Assembly (NCBI GenBank): GCA_951812965.1
Contig: OX638341.1
Location: forward strand, 974,438 to 1,038,437
DNA length: 64,000 nucleotides
Direction: 5' to 3'
Source: an uncultured Pseudohongiella sp.
GTDB lineage: Bacteria; Pseudomonadota; Gammaproteobacteria; Pseudomonadales; Pseudohongiellaceae
Both the position numbers and the translations under genes were made by a program. Of this stretch, positions 35,300-44,151 are shown piece after piece. The notes beneath the pieces were generated by a model, which did not search any database, was not told the DNA's origin, and saw nothing but the letters and a program-made list of their open reading frames with translations. Each line of letters starts with the position of its first letter. Within the stretch, counting starts at the first letter, position 1.

Positions 35300-35911
35300 T
35301 CATCGGTTTGCCAGCCAATCGCTGATTTCGGGCACTCGCGCGAAACTCAGCGCGAATGTGGAAGCCAGATCCCGCAACGCCACGACCGCCGCATCGTTGA
35401 TGGCGGATTCCGTGGTCAGAAAAGTTTCGGTGGGTGTCTTGCCGTATGAGGTCAACTCCCAATCGGCCAGATAGGCGCCTTCCGCCGTCAGCAGCCGCAT
35501 GTTGTACTTGATCCAGACTTCGTACACGTCGAGCCGGGTCTTGGCCGGCAGGGCGAGCTGGAATTCCTCGATGTTGGGCACGAAGATGGCGTCGGCGCCG
35601 GAGTCAGCCGCGGCTTCCAGGTTGTCGACGAACGTCACGTTGTCGAACATGGCCGGAAGTACGGCGTTGAACAACTGGATATGTGACTGGCCGCTCTGGA
35701 TATAGTATTCCTCCTGGCCGGTTTCGCTGTACTCGGTATACATGAAATCCAGCAGGTTGTCGTCGTAGACCACGGCAAGGTCAATCGGCAGCTTGCCGAT
35801 GTTGGGCGTGGGGAAGCTGCCGCTGATCACCACGCTGTTGGCGCCGCAGGCGCTGAGCAGCAATGCCGGCAGCAAAACTCTGCAAATCGATATGGCGGGA
35901 TTCGTCATCAC
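35300..35911 (-). CDS. Lipoprotein of unknown function, 203 aa
   Basis: Starts MMTNPAISICRVLLPALLLSACGANSV, with a lipobox LSAC (Cys 22). The mature part contains VVISGSFPTPNIGKLPIDLAVVYDDNLLDFMYTEY and a later block of alternating hydrophobics (DVYEVWIKYNMRLLTAEGAYLADWELTSYGKTPTETFL), suggesting a mixed alpha/beta domain of the kind seen in LptE/LpoB-like small lipoproteins; that comparison is only by general shape. It starts 3 bases after the stop of the VWA gene at 35915, so the two are translationally coupled. Confidence 0.8.
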   Translation of the reverse strand: MMTNPAISICRVLLPALLLSACGANSVVISGSFPTPNIGKLPIDLAVVYDDNLLDFMYTEYSETGQEEYYIQSGQSHIQLFNAVLPAMFDNVTFVDNLEAAADSGADAIFVPNIEEFQLALPAKTRLDVYEVWIKYNMRLLTAEGAYLADWELTSYGKTPTETFLTTESAINDAAVVALRDLASTFALSFARVPEISDWLANR

Positions 35912-35914
35912 CGT

Positions 35915-36916
35915 TTACCTGAAATCGTTCAAGCCTACAAATGTACCACCATTCCGCTGCGTCAGTTCCCGCATCAGCGAGGCGTAACGATAGCCGCTTT
36001 GCTGAAAACGGGCGGAACCACTCAATATTACCGGAAAACCGATGCCATGGATGCGCACAAGCCGGTCGCCGTTGGCGTCTTCCACATTGATACGGTCGAT
36101 CGTGCGCAGCACCTGTTCGATCGAACCGCCCTGCTGAAAATCGTCGCCCAGCACGTAGACACTGATTTTCCTGTCCGGGGAATAGAAGGAGCCGATGGCT
36201 GCTGTCACGCCTTCCACCGGACTGCTGTTGCTGTACGGATCCCATGAACGCAAGGTGGAAATGATCTGCACGCGGCGCGACGGAGTGTCGGGAATCCATT
36301 GGCCGCGAAAGGAATCGAACATGTAGTCGCCCATGTCGTTCATCACCTGGATGCCTAACACTTCGGGATAGACGTCAAGCGTTTCCTCGATCACCTCAAG
36401 CATTCTGCCCCAGGCGTTTTCATACATGCTGCCCGAGGTGTCGATGACGAAAATAATGTATTCGCTGTCCACCGGTATGCCGCCGATGTAACTGCTCTCC
36501 TGCACCTGGGCGGTATCGAACAGGCGCTGCATCTCTTCGGTGAGTGTCTGCCGCGCGAGCAGCAACTGGCCGATTTCCTCGGTCGTATCGTCGCCCTGTT
36601 CTCGGGCCAGGGCGTAATCGCCTTCGAGCGCCTGCCGCTGGCTGCGCAGACTTGCAATCATCTGCTGCACGCTGGCATTGCGACTCTCGGCGGAATTCAG
36701 TTCCTGCCGCAATTCTTCGGTTTGCGAGCGAATCGCGAACAGTTGTTCCTGTAATTCCTGAATTACGCCGGCGGGCAGGGTTTCGGTCACTTCCTCGGTG
36801 ATGGGCGCCGCCGACTTGGTGATCATCAGCAGGATGATGATCGCGCCGAAACCGCAGGACGCCACATCCAGGAAGGATATGCTGAACTGTTCGGTTTCGC
36901 GGTTTCTGCGTCTCAT
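35915..36916 (-). CDS. VWA-domain membrane protein with ExbD/MotB-like anchor (first of two)
   Basis: 333 residues. A single membrane helix (about 12-34) reads FSISFLDVASCGFGAIIILLMI, with Asp17 at its start as in ExbD (TPFIDVMLVLLIIFM) and MotB. A periplasmic coiled coil (about 48-135) follows, then a von Willebrand A domain with the MIDAS motif DTSGS (D159-S163), a Thr-containing loop region and GNSSPVEGVTAAIGSF-like segments. It shares FLDVxxCGFGAxI with the neighbouring VWA protein. Together with the channel gene at 39.4-40.2 kb this suggests a B-subunit-like role in a proton-driven complex, which is inference. Confidence 0.88.
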   Translation of the reverse strand: MRRRNRETEQFSISFLDVASCGFGAIIILLMITKSAAPITEEVTETLPAGVIQELQEQLFAIRSQTEELRQELNSAESRNASVQQMIASLRSQRQALEGDYALAREQGDDTTEEIGQLLLARQTLTEEMQRLFDTAQVQESSYIGGIPVDSEYIIFVIDTSGSMYENAWGRMLEVIEETLDVYPEVLGIQVMNDMGDYMFDSFRGQWIPDTPSRRVQIISTLRSWDPYSNSSPVEGVTAAIGSFYSPDRKISVYVLGDDFQQGGSIEQVLRTIDRINVEDANGDRLVRIHGIGFPVILSGSARFQQSGYRYASLMRELTQRNGGTFVGLNDFR

Positions 36917-36938
36917 CTTGCTGCCTTTCGGTCTGTCA

Positions 36939-38042
36939 TCAGGGCCAGTCCTTCGATGGCGCGAGGAATGAGCCTCTGGTCGCCATCGCCATTTGCCAGT
37001 ACGCGGCCGCCGCGCTCGGGTCGCCTTCGAGCGGCATCAATATGATATTGACCGGAATGCCGCCCGGAAGTTCGTTCATTGCATCCTCGAACAACTCCAC
37101 CCGATCGCGGGGCGTTACCAGACCGCTCGCGGGACCCGGGCGGTTGACCGTCGGCAGGCCGTCGGTGATCAGGAAAATGTTGTCCGGCGGCGGCGACATT
37201 CCCGCGGCGAGCCGAAAAACCTGTTCCAGGTTGGTGCCGTCCTCGGGTACGGTCGCACGCAGTTTGTCGACCGCTTCCTCAAGTTCGTCGCGGTCGGCGA
37301 CTTCGCGCCATTCCTGAAGATCGCCCGGCAGCGCCGAGGTGACTTCGGTGTTGAAACTCCAGATCTGGTAGCGGCTGGTCACCGGAATCTGAGTCGTGAT
37401 CCAGTCCACGGCGCGCAATACCCGCCGCCATTTCGGCGCCTGTACCTTGCGCTCGTCGGGCATGTTTCGCGTTCGGATGATATTCACCAGGGTCTCGTCG
37501 AGCATGCTGGCCGAGGCGTCCATGAGGATCAGGATGCGCTGTCCACCGAGAAACATGCCCGACAGGTACTGCCGGTTGCCGTCGCCGAGAAACTGCCGCA
37601 CGTTGTTGCCGGAGCGGTCGAATTCCTGCGCCATCAATTCCTCGATCTGTGTTTCCAGGGATTCGATATCCGACAGCAGCCGGTCGCGCAATTGATCGCT
37701 GTCGGCGCCGCTGTTGTTGAGCAATTCCAATTCCCGCCGCAGCAGTTCCACCTGCTCGCGCAATTCTTCGGCTTCGACCTCGCCGCGCACGAATTCCTCG
37801 CTCAGGTCCGCCAGCAGATTGCGCAATTCGCGATTGCCTTCCACACCCTCGGCGATCTCGCGTTCGAGCATGTTCAGTTCGATGTCGAGGTCCGGACTGC
37901 TTTCCACGACCGAAACAGTGGACGTGTGGTCCAGGATCAGGAAGATCAGGATCACCGCGCCGAAGCCGCAGAACATGACGTCCAGAAACGCCAGGCTCAG
38001 GGGCGTTACGCCGCGTCTGCCCTTGCCGGATCTACCCGCCAT
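36939..38042 (-). CDS. VWA-domain membrane protein with ExbD/MotB-like anchor (second of two)
   Basis: 367 residues. The N-terminus GVTPLSLAFLDVMFCGFGAVILIFLIL is one membrane helix with Asp21 in FLDV; the TP-x-FLDV pattern is close to the ExbD/TolR TPFIDV start. A long coiled coil follows (about 52-145), then a VWA domain whose MIDAS reads DASAS (D175-S179), with the downstream FRLAAGMSPPPDNIFLITDGLPTV region. Its stop is 22 bases from the start of the other VWA gene; its start overlaps the ASKHA-like gene by 11 bases. A paralogue of the 35.9 kb gene, so a heterodimer is possible. Confidence 0.9.
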   Translation of the reverse strand: MAGRSGKGRRGVTPLSLAFLDVMFCGFGAVILIFLILDHTSTVSVVESSPDLDIELNMLEREIAEGVEGNRELRNLLADLSEEFVRGEVEAEELREQVELLRRELELLNNSGADSDQLRDRLLSDIESLETQIEELMAQEFDRSGNNVRQFLGDGNRQYLSGMFLGGQRILILMDASASMLDETLVNIIRTRNMPDERKVQAPKWRRVLRAVDWITTQIPVTSRYQIWSFNTEVTSALPGDLQEWREVADRDELEEAVDKLRATVPEDGTNLEQVFRLAAGMSPPPDNIFLITDGLPTVNRPGPASGLVTPRDRVELFEDAMNELPGGIPVNIILMPLEGDPSAAAAYWQMAMATRGSFLAPSKDWP

Positions 38043-39363
38043 CGTTCACCTCGATCATCAGCAATTCGTCCGCGAGTTCGGGAAAGCGGATGCGGTCCCC
38101 GAGCTTGAGCGGCTGCTTGCCTTTCACCGGCACATCGTTAAGCCGGAATTCGATTTCACCGCAGTCGAGCAGGACTTCGGACTGTATTCTTCGAATCCTG
38201 CCCAGGGTCGTGGACGGGCCGGGCAAATCGAACTTGAGCGCATCGCCGCCGCTGCCGTTCAGGTTGGTGACCAAAGGCAGGTCGCCAACGGGCACAGCCC
38301 GGTTGCGGAAAAGCACATGGGTCGGCGCGTCTGCCGCGGCACGGGGTCGCGTGTCTCCACCTCGGGAATCCAGATCGGGCAGCGCGCGAATCCGGTGAAC
38401 GCCGTCGCCGCCGCCGATCAGTTCGCAATGACGCAGGCAGGCCAGGGTTACCGCTTCCGGCCGCGCAACGCGTAATGGTCCGACTTCACCGAGAGCAGAG
38501 ACCGCTCCCGGCAGCAGCGCCAGTCGATGATCGACCAGAATTCCGGCGCCGGGCAATTCGGTCAGGGGCCGCAGCGAGCGAAGCAGCTTCTCGTATGACC
38601 TTTTCAGCCCCGACAGTAACTGGTCGCGCGGCAGTTTGGCCGTATGGGTAATGGCGCCGGCTTTCAGCTCCATCACCAGGTTGCCCTGTTCGCCGGACTT
38701 GTCACCGATCCAGGCGGCCAGCATGGAATACAGTTCCTGTTCGGATCCTGCTTCATGTTGCGGATTGAAACGGCATTGGCGGATGAAGGCGTCATTGGCG
38801 AGCCGCATCAGCACGTCCAGCAGTTGCTGACGGCCGATTTGCGGAACCGGCACGATATTATCGACGGACAGTTCGCCGTCTTTTCTGACCAGGCGGGTAA
38901 GCAGTATCTGGTGAAGATGGAGACCCGCGTGCACGATGGTTTCCTCGCCTGCTGCGCCCGCCGCTGCGGCCAGGGCAGAATCGATCATGCCGGTGACCCG
39001 GAATGGACTTTGACCCGCCAATCCGAGCAGAAGTCCCAGTTGCTGACTATTGTAATGTCCGGGAACCGCGAACAGGACGTCGTCTTCGATCGCCGCCTCC
39101 CGGGCGAGTTCCAGCAACTGGCTATAGGCGAGATCGGCATGGTGGCGGATGCGGCCGCGGACATGCAGCGGCTCCATGTTCAATTCATGCCAGAATTTGT
39201 CGTAACTGCTCGTAGGGTAGATTCTGTGTTGCTGTTCCGCCGCTGCCCCGAGCACCACTTCCTTGTCTTCCAGCAGCGCGAATCCGGGACTTGCGGCGAT
39301 TATGCCGCCGGCGTCACTGGCCTGCAGCGAGACATCGTTCAACTCGATGACTTTCAGGCTCAT
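38032..39363 (-). CDS. ASKHA/Hsp70-fold-like protein of unknown function
   Basis: 443 residues, no signal or membrane helix, so cytoplasmic. The first 200 residues look like a diverged actin/Hsp70 ATPase fold: SPGFALLEDKEVVLGAAAEQQHRIYP, then DDVLFAVPGHYNSQQLGLLLGLAGQSPFRVTGMIDSALAAAAG, which parallels the Hsp70 VPA-xxx-RQATKDAGxxAGLxVLRIINEPTAAA block. The catalytic phosphate loops are not clearly kept. The last about 80 residues (TTLGRIRRIQSEVLLDCGEIEFRLNDVPVKGKQPLKLGDRIRFPE) form a small beta domain. It overlaps the channel gene by 4 bases (ATGA) and the VWA gene by 11 bases. Family assignment is tentative. Confidence 0.72.
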   Translation of the reverse strand: MSLKVIELNDVSLQASDAGGIIAASPGFALLEDKEVVLGAAAEQQHRIYPTSSYDKFWHELNMEPLHVRGRIRHHADLAYSQLLELAREAAIEDDVLFAVPGHYNSQQLGLLLGLAGQSPFRVTGMIDSALAAAAGAAGEETIVHAGLHLHQILLTRLVRKDGELSVDNIVPVPQIGRQQLLDVLMRLANDAFIRQCRFNPQHEAGSEQELYSMLAAWIGDKSGEQGNLVMELKAGAITHTAKLPRDQLLSGLKRSYEKLLRSLRPLTELPGAGILVDHRLALLPGAVSALGEVGPLRVARPEAVTLACLRHCELIGGGDGVHRIRALPDLDSRGGDTRPRAAADAPTHVLFRNRAVPVGDLPLVTNLNGSGGDALKFDLPGPSTTLGRIRRIQSEVLLDCGEIEFRLNDVPVKGKQPLKLGDRIRFPELADELLMIEVNDGG

Positions 39364-40175
39364 GCGTGATGTTCTCCATCAGGCACTTGCAGTCGCCTGA
39401 CCAGGCGGTCGTCGCAGTAGTTCTGGCAATCGAGCACCAGCCGGTCCTGCAGCAATTGCAATTGATGCAGCAGAAGCATCAGCAGGATACTGACCACGAG
39501 CGCCACGAAGGTGGAGTTGAAGGCTACGCCGAGGCTCACGGTGACGCCGACGATATCGCCGGCGACGGCCTGGTAGGCCTGGCCGAGCGCCGTGCCGATG
39601 CCTCGCACCGTGCCGAGGAAGCCGATCGAAGGAATCGCCCAGGCGATGTAACGCACGATCGTGAGTTCGGTTTCCAGATGGTCGGCCTCGGTTTCGCAGG
39701 TATCCTTGATGGTAGTGGAAACGTCCTGGATGTTGCGCGTGGTCTGAAAGCGATGCAGTCCGGCCAGCAGCGCCCTGGGCAGCAGGCGGTCGCGCTCCTT
39801 TTCCGGCAGCGCCTGTACCGGACGAGCATAATTGCGCGCGTCCTCGGGCAGGATACTCATGCCTTCGGAAAGTTGTATCAGCGTGCGGTCGAGCAGGGCG
39901 CGCTCGCGCACCGTGGTCACGGTCTTCATACCGATGATCGACAGCGCCCAGAGAAAGAGGATGATGCAGGTCTCCTGCTCGACATTGCGCAAGATGATGT
40001 ACACCGAGCGCTCCGGCACGTAGTCCGGATCGCTTTGCTGCAAAATCGACTGCTGTTCCTGGATGAATTCCGCGTTGGGCCTGATTATCGCGACATAGGC
40101 CGCGTGCACGATGATTACCGCGGTAATCAGCGCGGCCAACTGGTAAAGCGTCTGGTAAAGCAGTCCGTTTCTCAT
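39360..40175 (-). CDS. MotA/TolQ/ExbB-family proton channel protein
   Basis: 271 residues with probably four membrane helices: about 9-30 (LYQLAALITAVIIVHAAYV), 68-86 (CIILFLWALSIIGMKTV), 174-198 (YIAWAIPSIGFLGTVRGIGTAL) and 208-240 (VSLGVAFNSTFVALVVSILLMLLL). The IPSIGFLGTVRGI block is the ExbB/TolQ APYIGLFGTV signature, and the Thr/Ser pair in AFNSTFVALV sits where ExbB and MotA place the channel Thr. In known systems five such subunits surround two B-subunits. No separate ExbD, TolR or MotB is encoded; the two VWA proteins downstream carry that type of helix. Linked by ATGA to the next gene. Confidence 0.9.
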   Translation of the reverse strand: MRNGLLYQTLYQLAALITAVIIVHAAYVAIIRPNAEFIQEQQSILQQSDPDYVPERSVYIILRNVEQETCIILFLWALSIIGMKTVTTVRERALLDRTLIQLSEGMSILPEDARNYARPVQALPEKERDRLLPRALLAGLHRFQTTRNIQDVSTTIKDTCETEADHLETELTIVRYIAWAIPSIGFLGTVRGIGTALGQAYQAVAGDIVGVTVSLGVAFNSTFVALVVSILLMLLLHQLQLLQDRLVLDCQNYCDDRLVRRLQVPDGEHHA

Positions 40176-40204
40176 GGTTTCGTATCCATCGATTCAATTC
40201 TCAC

Positions 40205-40471
40205 TCAAATATCCGCCGGGAATGAAACGCCGAGGTCGCGCGATACCTGTTCGGTGGGAACGAAGCGCTCGAATTCCTCGTCCTTTTCAGCCTCCTCGCC
40301 CTCGCCGGACTCTTCCTGCTGCGCTTCGGTCTGTTCCAACTCCACCTGCTCCTGTTCCTGCGCCTGTCCCTGATTTGGGGCCTGATCGTCCTGTTGCTGG
40401 TCCTGGGCCAGCACGGCGCCGCCGCCGCATAAGGCTGCAAACAGCAACAGCTTCATTATCCAGGCACGCAT
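40205..40471 (-). CDS. Small secreted Gln/Glu-rich protein, 88 aa
   Basis: Signal peptide MRAWIMKLLLFAALCGGGAVLAQ with cleavage after LAQ or VLA, then a highly acidic low-complexity part (DQQQDDQAPNQGQAQEQEQV, TEAQQEESGEGEEAEKDEE) and a short conserved-looking end FERFVPTEQVSRDLGVSFPADI. Such a layout suggests a small periplasmic linker or tail that may dock through its C-terminus. It is 3 bases from the PEGA gene stop and 29 bases from the channel start. Unrecognised family; coding is supported by operon position and signal peptide. Confidence 0.72.
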   Translation of the reverse strand: MRAWIMKLLLFAALCGGGAVLAQDQQQDDQAPNQGQAQEQEQVELEQTEAQQEESGEGEEAEKDEEFERFVPTEQVSRDLGVSFPADI

Positions 40472-40474
40472 GAC

Positions 40475-42544
40475 TTACTCCTCCTCGAGGTAGCGGGCTA
40501 CCCGAAAGCCGACGTCATAGCGCGGCTCGACGCCGAAATCGCGGTAGGAAAGCCGCATTTCGGTAATCGAGGCCTGAGTCCAGCTCGAACCGCGTATCGT
40601 ATGGGCTTCCCCGGTTTCGGCGCCGAGCGGGTCGGCCGGAACCGCTCCGCTCAATCCCACCGAACCATAATAGTCGTGCATCCATTCGGCGACGTTTCCG
40701 GCCAGGTCGTACAACCCCCGATGATTCGGCGAGAACGATCCGACCGGCGCCGTGACCGGCGCCCCGTCATTGTAGTCCTGCAGTACCAGGGTCAGAAAAG
40801 AGCCGGCGCCCCGGTCGGCGAAGTTTCCTGCGCCGGGGGGCGGCGGCAGGGATTCGCCCCAGGGATAACGCATGCTGGTGCCGTTGCCGGCAACGCGCGC
40901 GGCCCAGGCCCATTCGGCTTCGGTAGGCAAACGGTATCCGTGGGACTCGGCGTCGAAGCCGACGACCAGGCCATTGTCCACTAAGTAAAACGGCAGCAGC
41001 GATTCCTGTTCACTGAGCCAGTTGCAGAACAGCGCGGCCTGTTGCCAGGAAACCCGCACCGCGGGCTGGCTGCCGTTGTCGAGGGTCATGCCGGCGGTCG
41101 TGCCCGAACTGTGTTGCGGCTCGAATTGCCGGAACTGTTCGTTGGTGGTTTCGGTTTCCGATAGATAAAACGGCCGCTCGAGTTTCACTTCACGCAAGGT
41201 TTCGTTGGGCCTGCGGCCGGCTTCCCGGCGCGATGAACCCATGGTGAAAGTGCGGCCCTCCGGGAAAAACAGTTTCATTGTCTGGCCGGCGGCATTGGTC
41301 ACCACGCTGATGTTTTCGAGCCGGACCGCCTCCAGCGACCTGAGACTGGCGCGGATAATCTGGTCGAGGCCCGGACGCGGGATGAATTCGGCGGTATAGG
41401 GCACATAGCCGTTGCTGCGAATTTCGATGGTCTGGCTCGCCGCGAGCAGTTCCACGGTCTGATTGGCCGATCCGAGCAGTTCATCGTTGACGTACAATTC
41501 CGCGTCGGCGGGTTCCGCCTGCACCTGTACGCTGACGAGTACCGGGTCGAGTTCCAGTTGCAGGTCGTGTTGCTGATCCGCGCGGATTTCCAGATTGGTC
41601 CGTTTCGAATGGTAGCCTTCCCGGAACAAAGTGAATTCGTGGGTCCGGCCCGGCGGCAGGGAAACTTCCAGCGGCGTCAGTCCCTTGAACTCGCCGCTGA
41701 CGGTGACGCTCGCGCCAGACGGGTCGGACTGGATAAATACCAGGCCGTCGGCGGGTTCAAGCGTTACCGCGGGCAATTGCATGGGTTCGCCGGCGACGAT
41801 TTCGAGTTGATCCTGCCAGGCCTTGTGCCGCGGCAATCGCAAGGTCAGCAGGCGACCGCCTTCGAGGATTTCGGCCGTCAACGGCGTTTGCCCGACCGGT
41901 TCACCGTCCACCAGCACTTCGGCGCCGGGCGGCTCGCTTGCCAGGCTGACCTCCGCCCAGGCGGGCTGAAGTTCGACTTCAAAATGCTGTTCGACCTCGC
42001 GGCCTTCCACGCTGATGTTCCGGCTGAAATCCCGGTAGCGGTCGAGGCTGACTACAAGTTCGTAGTCGCCTGCTTCGACTGGCGCGTCGCTGACCGGCGT
42101 GTTGCCGATGTCGGCGCCGCCGACGCTGACCCGGGCGCCGGCGAGGCCGCCGGCGCTGACCGAGATCCTGCCGGGAAGGGGATTCATTACGTATTGGCGA
42201 GTTTGCGAGGCTTCCTCACCCACGGCCAGGACGATGTCGCTGTCGTGATAACCCGGATTGCTGAGCCGTAGCCGATACTCACCGCTGCGAAGCAGGTAGC
42301 GGGGGCCGATCATGAAGCTGAGGCCGTCGCTGAGTTCAACTTCGGCCGTAATCGGTTCGACCTCGATGAAAACCGACCTGGCTGTCAGCACGAACCAGGC
42401 GGCGAAGCCGCTCAGGGCGGCAAAAGCGGCTATGGCGCCATAGAGCCAGCGCCAGCGAAAGACGAAACCCGGCCCATCCCCCTTCGGCGGGGTAAATTCG
42501 ACCGGGATGATCGTCTCGATATTATCGGATTCACGTTGCTGCAT
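40475..42544 (-). CDS. PEGA-repeat protein with C-terminal SUMF1/FGE-sulfatase domain
   Basis: 689 residues. A cytoplasmic N-terminus, one membrane helix (about 32-54, RWLYGAIAAFAALSGFAAWFVL), then several PEGA-type beta repeats (about 120-410) such as AWAEVSLASEPPGAEVLVDGEPVGQTPLT and GLVFIQSDPSGASVTVSGEFKGLTPLEVSL, and an FGE-like domain (about 440-685) with FTMGSSRREAGRRPNETLREVKL, YRLPTEAEWAWAARVAG, YDLAGNVAEWMHDYYG, IRGSSW and YDVGFRVAR. The cysteine pair of true formylglycine enzymes is not apparent, so binding rather than catalysis is likely. It is periplasmic and could recognise peptidoglycan or partner proteins. Tightly packed in the VWA/channel operon. Confidence 0.9.
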   Translation of the reverse strand: MQQRESDNIETIIPVEFTPPKGDGPGFVFRWRWLYGAIAAFAALSGFAAWFVLTARSVFIEVEPITAEVELSDGLSFMIGPRYLLRSGEYRLRLSNPGYHDSDIVLAVGEEASQTRQYVMNPLPGRISVSAGGLAGARVSVGGADIGNTPVSDAPVEAGDYELVVSLDRYRDFSRNISVEGREVEQHFEVELQPAWAEVSLASEPPGAEVLVDGEPVGQTPLTAEILEGGRLLTLRLPRHKAWQDQLEIVAGEPMQLPAVTLEPADGLVFIQSDPSGASVTVSGEFKGLTPLEVSLPPGRTHEFTLFREGYHSKRTNLEIRADQQHDLQLELDPVLVSVQVQAEPADAELYVNDELLGSANQTVELLAASQTIEIRSNGYVPYTAEFIPRPGLDQIIRASLRSLEAVRLENISVVTNAAGQTMKLFFPEGRTFTMGSSRREAGRRPNETLREVKLERPFYLSETETTNEQFRQFEPQHSSGTTAGMTLDNGSQPAVRVSWQQAALFCNWLSEQESLLPFYLVDNGLVVGFDAESHGYRLPTEAEWAWAARVAGNGTSMRYPWGESLPPPPGAGNFADRGAGSFLTLVLQDYNDGAPVTAPVGSFSPNHRGLYDLAGNVAEWMHDYYGSVGLSGAVPADPLGAETGEAHTIRGSSWTQASITEMRLSYRDFGVEPRYDVGFRVARYLEEE

Positions 42545-42548
42545 GGAT

Positions 42549-44072
42549 TCAGCGCCTCACGCCCAGCCGGTCCACGCATTGCACAATGACCTGTGCGGGG
42601 GTCTGTCCGAAACCGACGGTAAACTCCTCCCGCACTTCCCGGTATCCCACGCGCCGGCCGAGCGCGATATAACGGCCCGGTTTCAATGACAGGCTGGATT
42701 GCTCGAAAATGCCGAGTTCGGCGACGCGCAAGACTGTCACCGAAGTCAAATTGTCCGAGGCGAAGCGCACTTCGACCGGTATCTGCGAGTTGGCCAGCAG
42801 GGCTTCGAGTTCATCTAGTTGTCCGCTCAACTTCGGCCCGGGATTTTCGATCGTGCGGCCTGTGTAGTAGACGTCGAGCGCTTCCCGGTACACCTCGTTT
42901 TCGTTGAAACGGTAGGGATTGGCGATCGCCTCGGTCAGCAGGCCGTCGAGCAATGCCCGGCGCGCGGCATAGTCCCTGCCGTTGAGAGCGAATACTACGT
43001 TCGGGTCGATCCCGAGCACCTCGTCATAGATCTCTACGGCCTGCTGCCATTGCTCGGATTGCTCGGCGGATTCGATCCGGCCTTGCAGGCGCTCGATCTC
43101 GACCGAAGCCACCTGGTTGCGGGTTTGCTCGATGGCGGCCTGGGCTTGCTCATTGTTCACGCCAAGGCCCGCGGCCCGCTCGAATTCGGTAATGGCGCCT
43201 TCAGGGTCGCCCCCATCGAGCATGGCGAAGCCGGTGGACATGACGGCGGAAAACTCCGCTTGCCGGATCTGCTCCGAAACGTCGGCGATACGCGCGCGCA
43301 CCCGGGTGCTGCCAGGGTCCAGCGCCGCTGCTTCCCGGTAAGTTTCGAGCGATCGCTCCAGGTTTCCGGCTCGCGCCAACTCATCCGCACTGTCGAGCAG
43401 AACGGCAAATTCGGCGTAATTTCCGGCCCGTTCCAGCCCGGACCGGGCGACGGCATTGCCGGGGTCAAGCAGCAGGGCAATGCGAAAATTCTCTTCAGCC
43501 ACGGCTGGGTCGCCTTGCAGCAGGGCGTCTTCGCCGGCTGCGAGAGACTGCTCCAGCCGCGCCGGCACGGACTCCAGCAGTTCGTTCAGCGCGTCCGCCG
43601 CTTCCTGGTAGGAGGAGTTGGCCGGTTCGAATTCCCGGTTGCGGTAGAACTCGTCTCCGGTCCGTGCGACTTCCAGCGCGGCGGCGTAGGCCTCGCCCGC
43701 CCATTCCTCGACCTGCAATGGCTCGAGTTCGGCCTGGGTGTCCAGAATCAGGGCGAGTACGTCCTGGGCTCGCTGGCGCTCGCGCGCGAGTACCGCTTCT
43801 TCGAATGGGGAAAGCTCTTCCCGGGCTTGCGCGGGAGCGGGAGCCACCGGTTGCGGCGCCAGTTCCGCCCGGCGTTCGAGAGGCAGTTCGTAATCGGAAA
43901 CAACTACCGGCAGGACGAAAACAACCAGCAGCGCGACCACGAGCAACAGACCGACGCCCAGCCACAACCAGGGCGAGGGCCGATTGGTTTCCGGCAGCGG
44001 CAGCGCTTGTGCGTGGGCGGCGCTGTCATCCGCTTGCTCCGGCGATTGCTGTGCGTTTTGCTGTTCCGGCAT
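42549..44072 (-). CDS. Membrane-anchored TPR protein
   Basis: 507 residues. Gln/Ala-rich cytoplasmic N-terminus, one membrane helix (about 35-60, WLWLGVGLLLVVALLVVFVLPVVV), then helical TPR-like repeats in the periplasm, e.g. FYRNREFEPANSSYQEAADALNELL, LLQGDPAVAEENFRIALLLDPGNAVARSGLERA and ARAGNLERSLETYREAAALDPGSTRVRARIADV. The C-terminus turns beta-rich (IPVEVRFASDNLTSVTVLRVAELGIFEQSSLSLKPGRYIALGRRVGYREVREEFTV), a PEGA-like end. It is likely a scaffold for the PEGA/SUMF1 protein encoded 4 bases downstream. Confidence 0.88.
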   Translation of the reverse strand: MPEQQNAQQSPEQADDSAAHAQALPLPETNRPSPWLWLGVGLLLVVALLVVFVLPVVVSDYELPLERRAELAPQPVAPAPAQAREELSPFEEAVLARERQRAQDVLALILDTQAELEPLQVEEWAGEAYAAALEVARTGDEFYRNREFEPANSSYQEAADALNELLESVPARLEQSLAAGEDALLQGDPAVAEENFRIALLLDPGNAVARSGLERAGNYAEFAVLLDSADELARAGNLERSLETYREAAALDPGSTRVRARIADVSEQIRQAEFSAVMSTGFAMLDGGDPEGAITEFERAAGLGVNNEQAQAAIEQTRNQVASVEIERLQGRIESAEQSEQWQQAVEIYDEVLGIDPNVVFALNGRDYAARRALLDGLLTEAIANPYRFNENEVYREALDVYYTGRTIENPGPKLSGQLDELEALLANSQIPVEVRFASDNLTSVTVLRVAELGIFEQSSLSLKPGRYIALGRRVGYREVREEFTVGFGQTPAQVIVQCVDRLGVRR

Positions 44073-44151
44073 GCGTTGTCATTCTACGGGAATCTGCTGC
44101 TGATCCGTCGGTCCGTCGGCGGCCCGGTGACGATCCCGGGCGGGTTCATGA

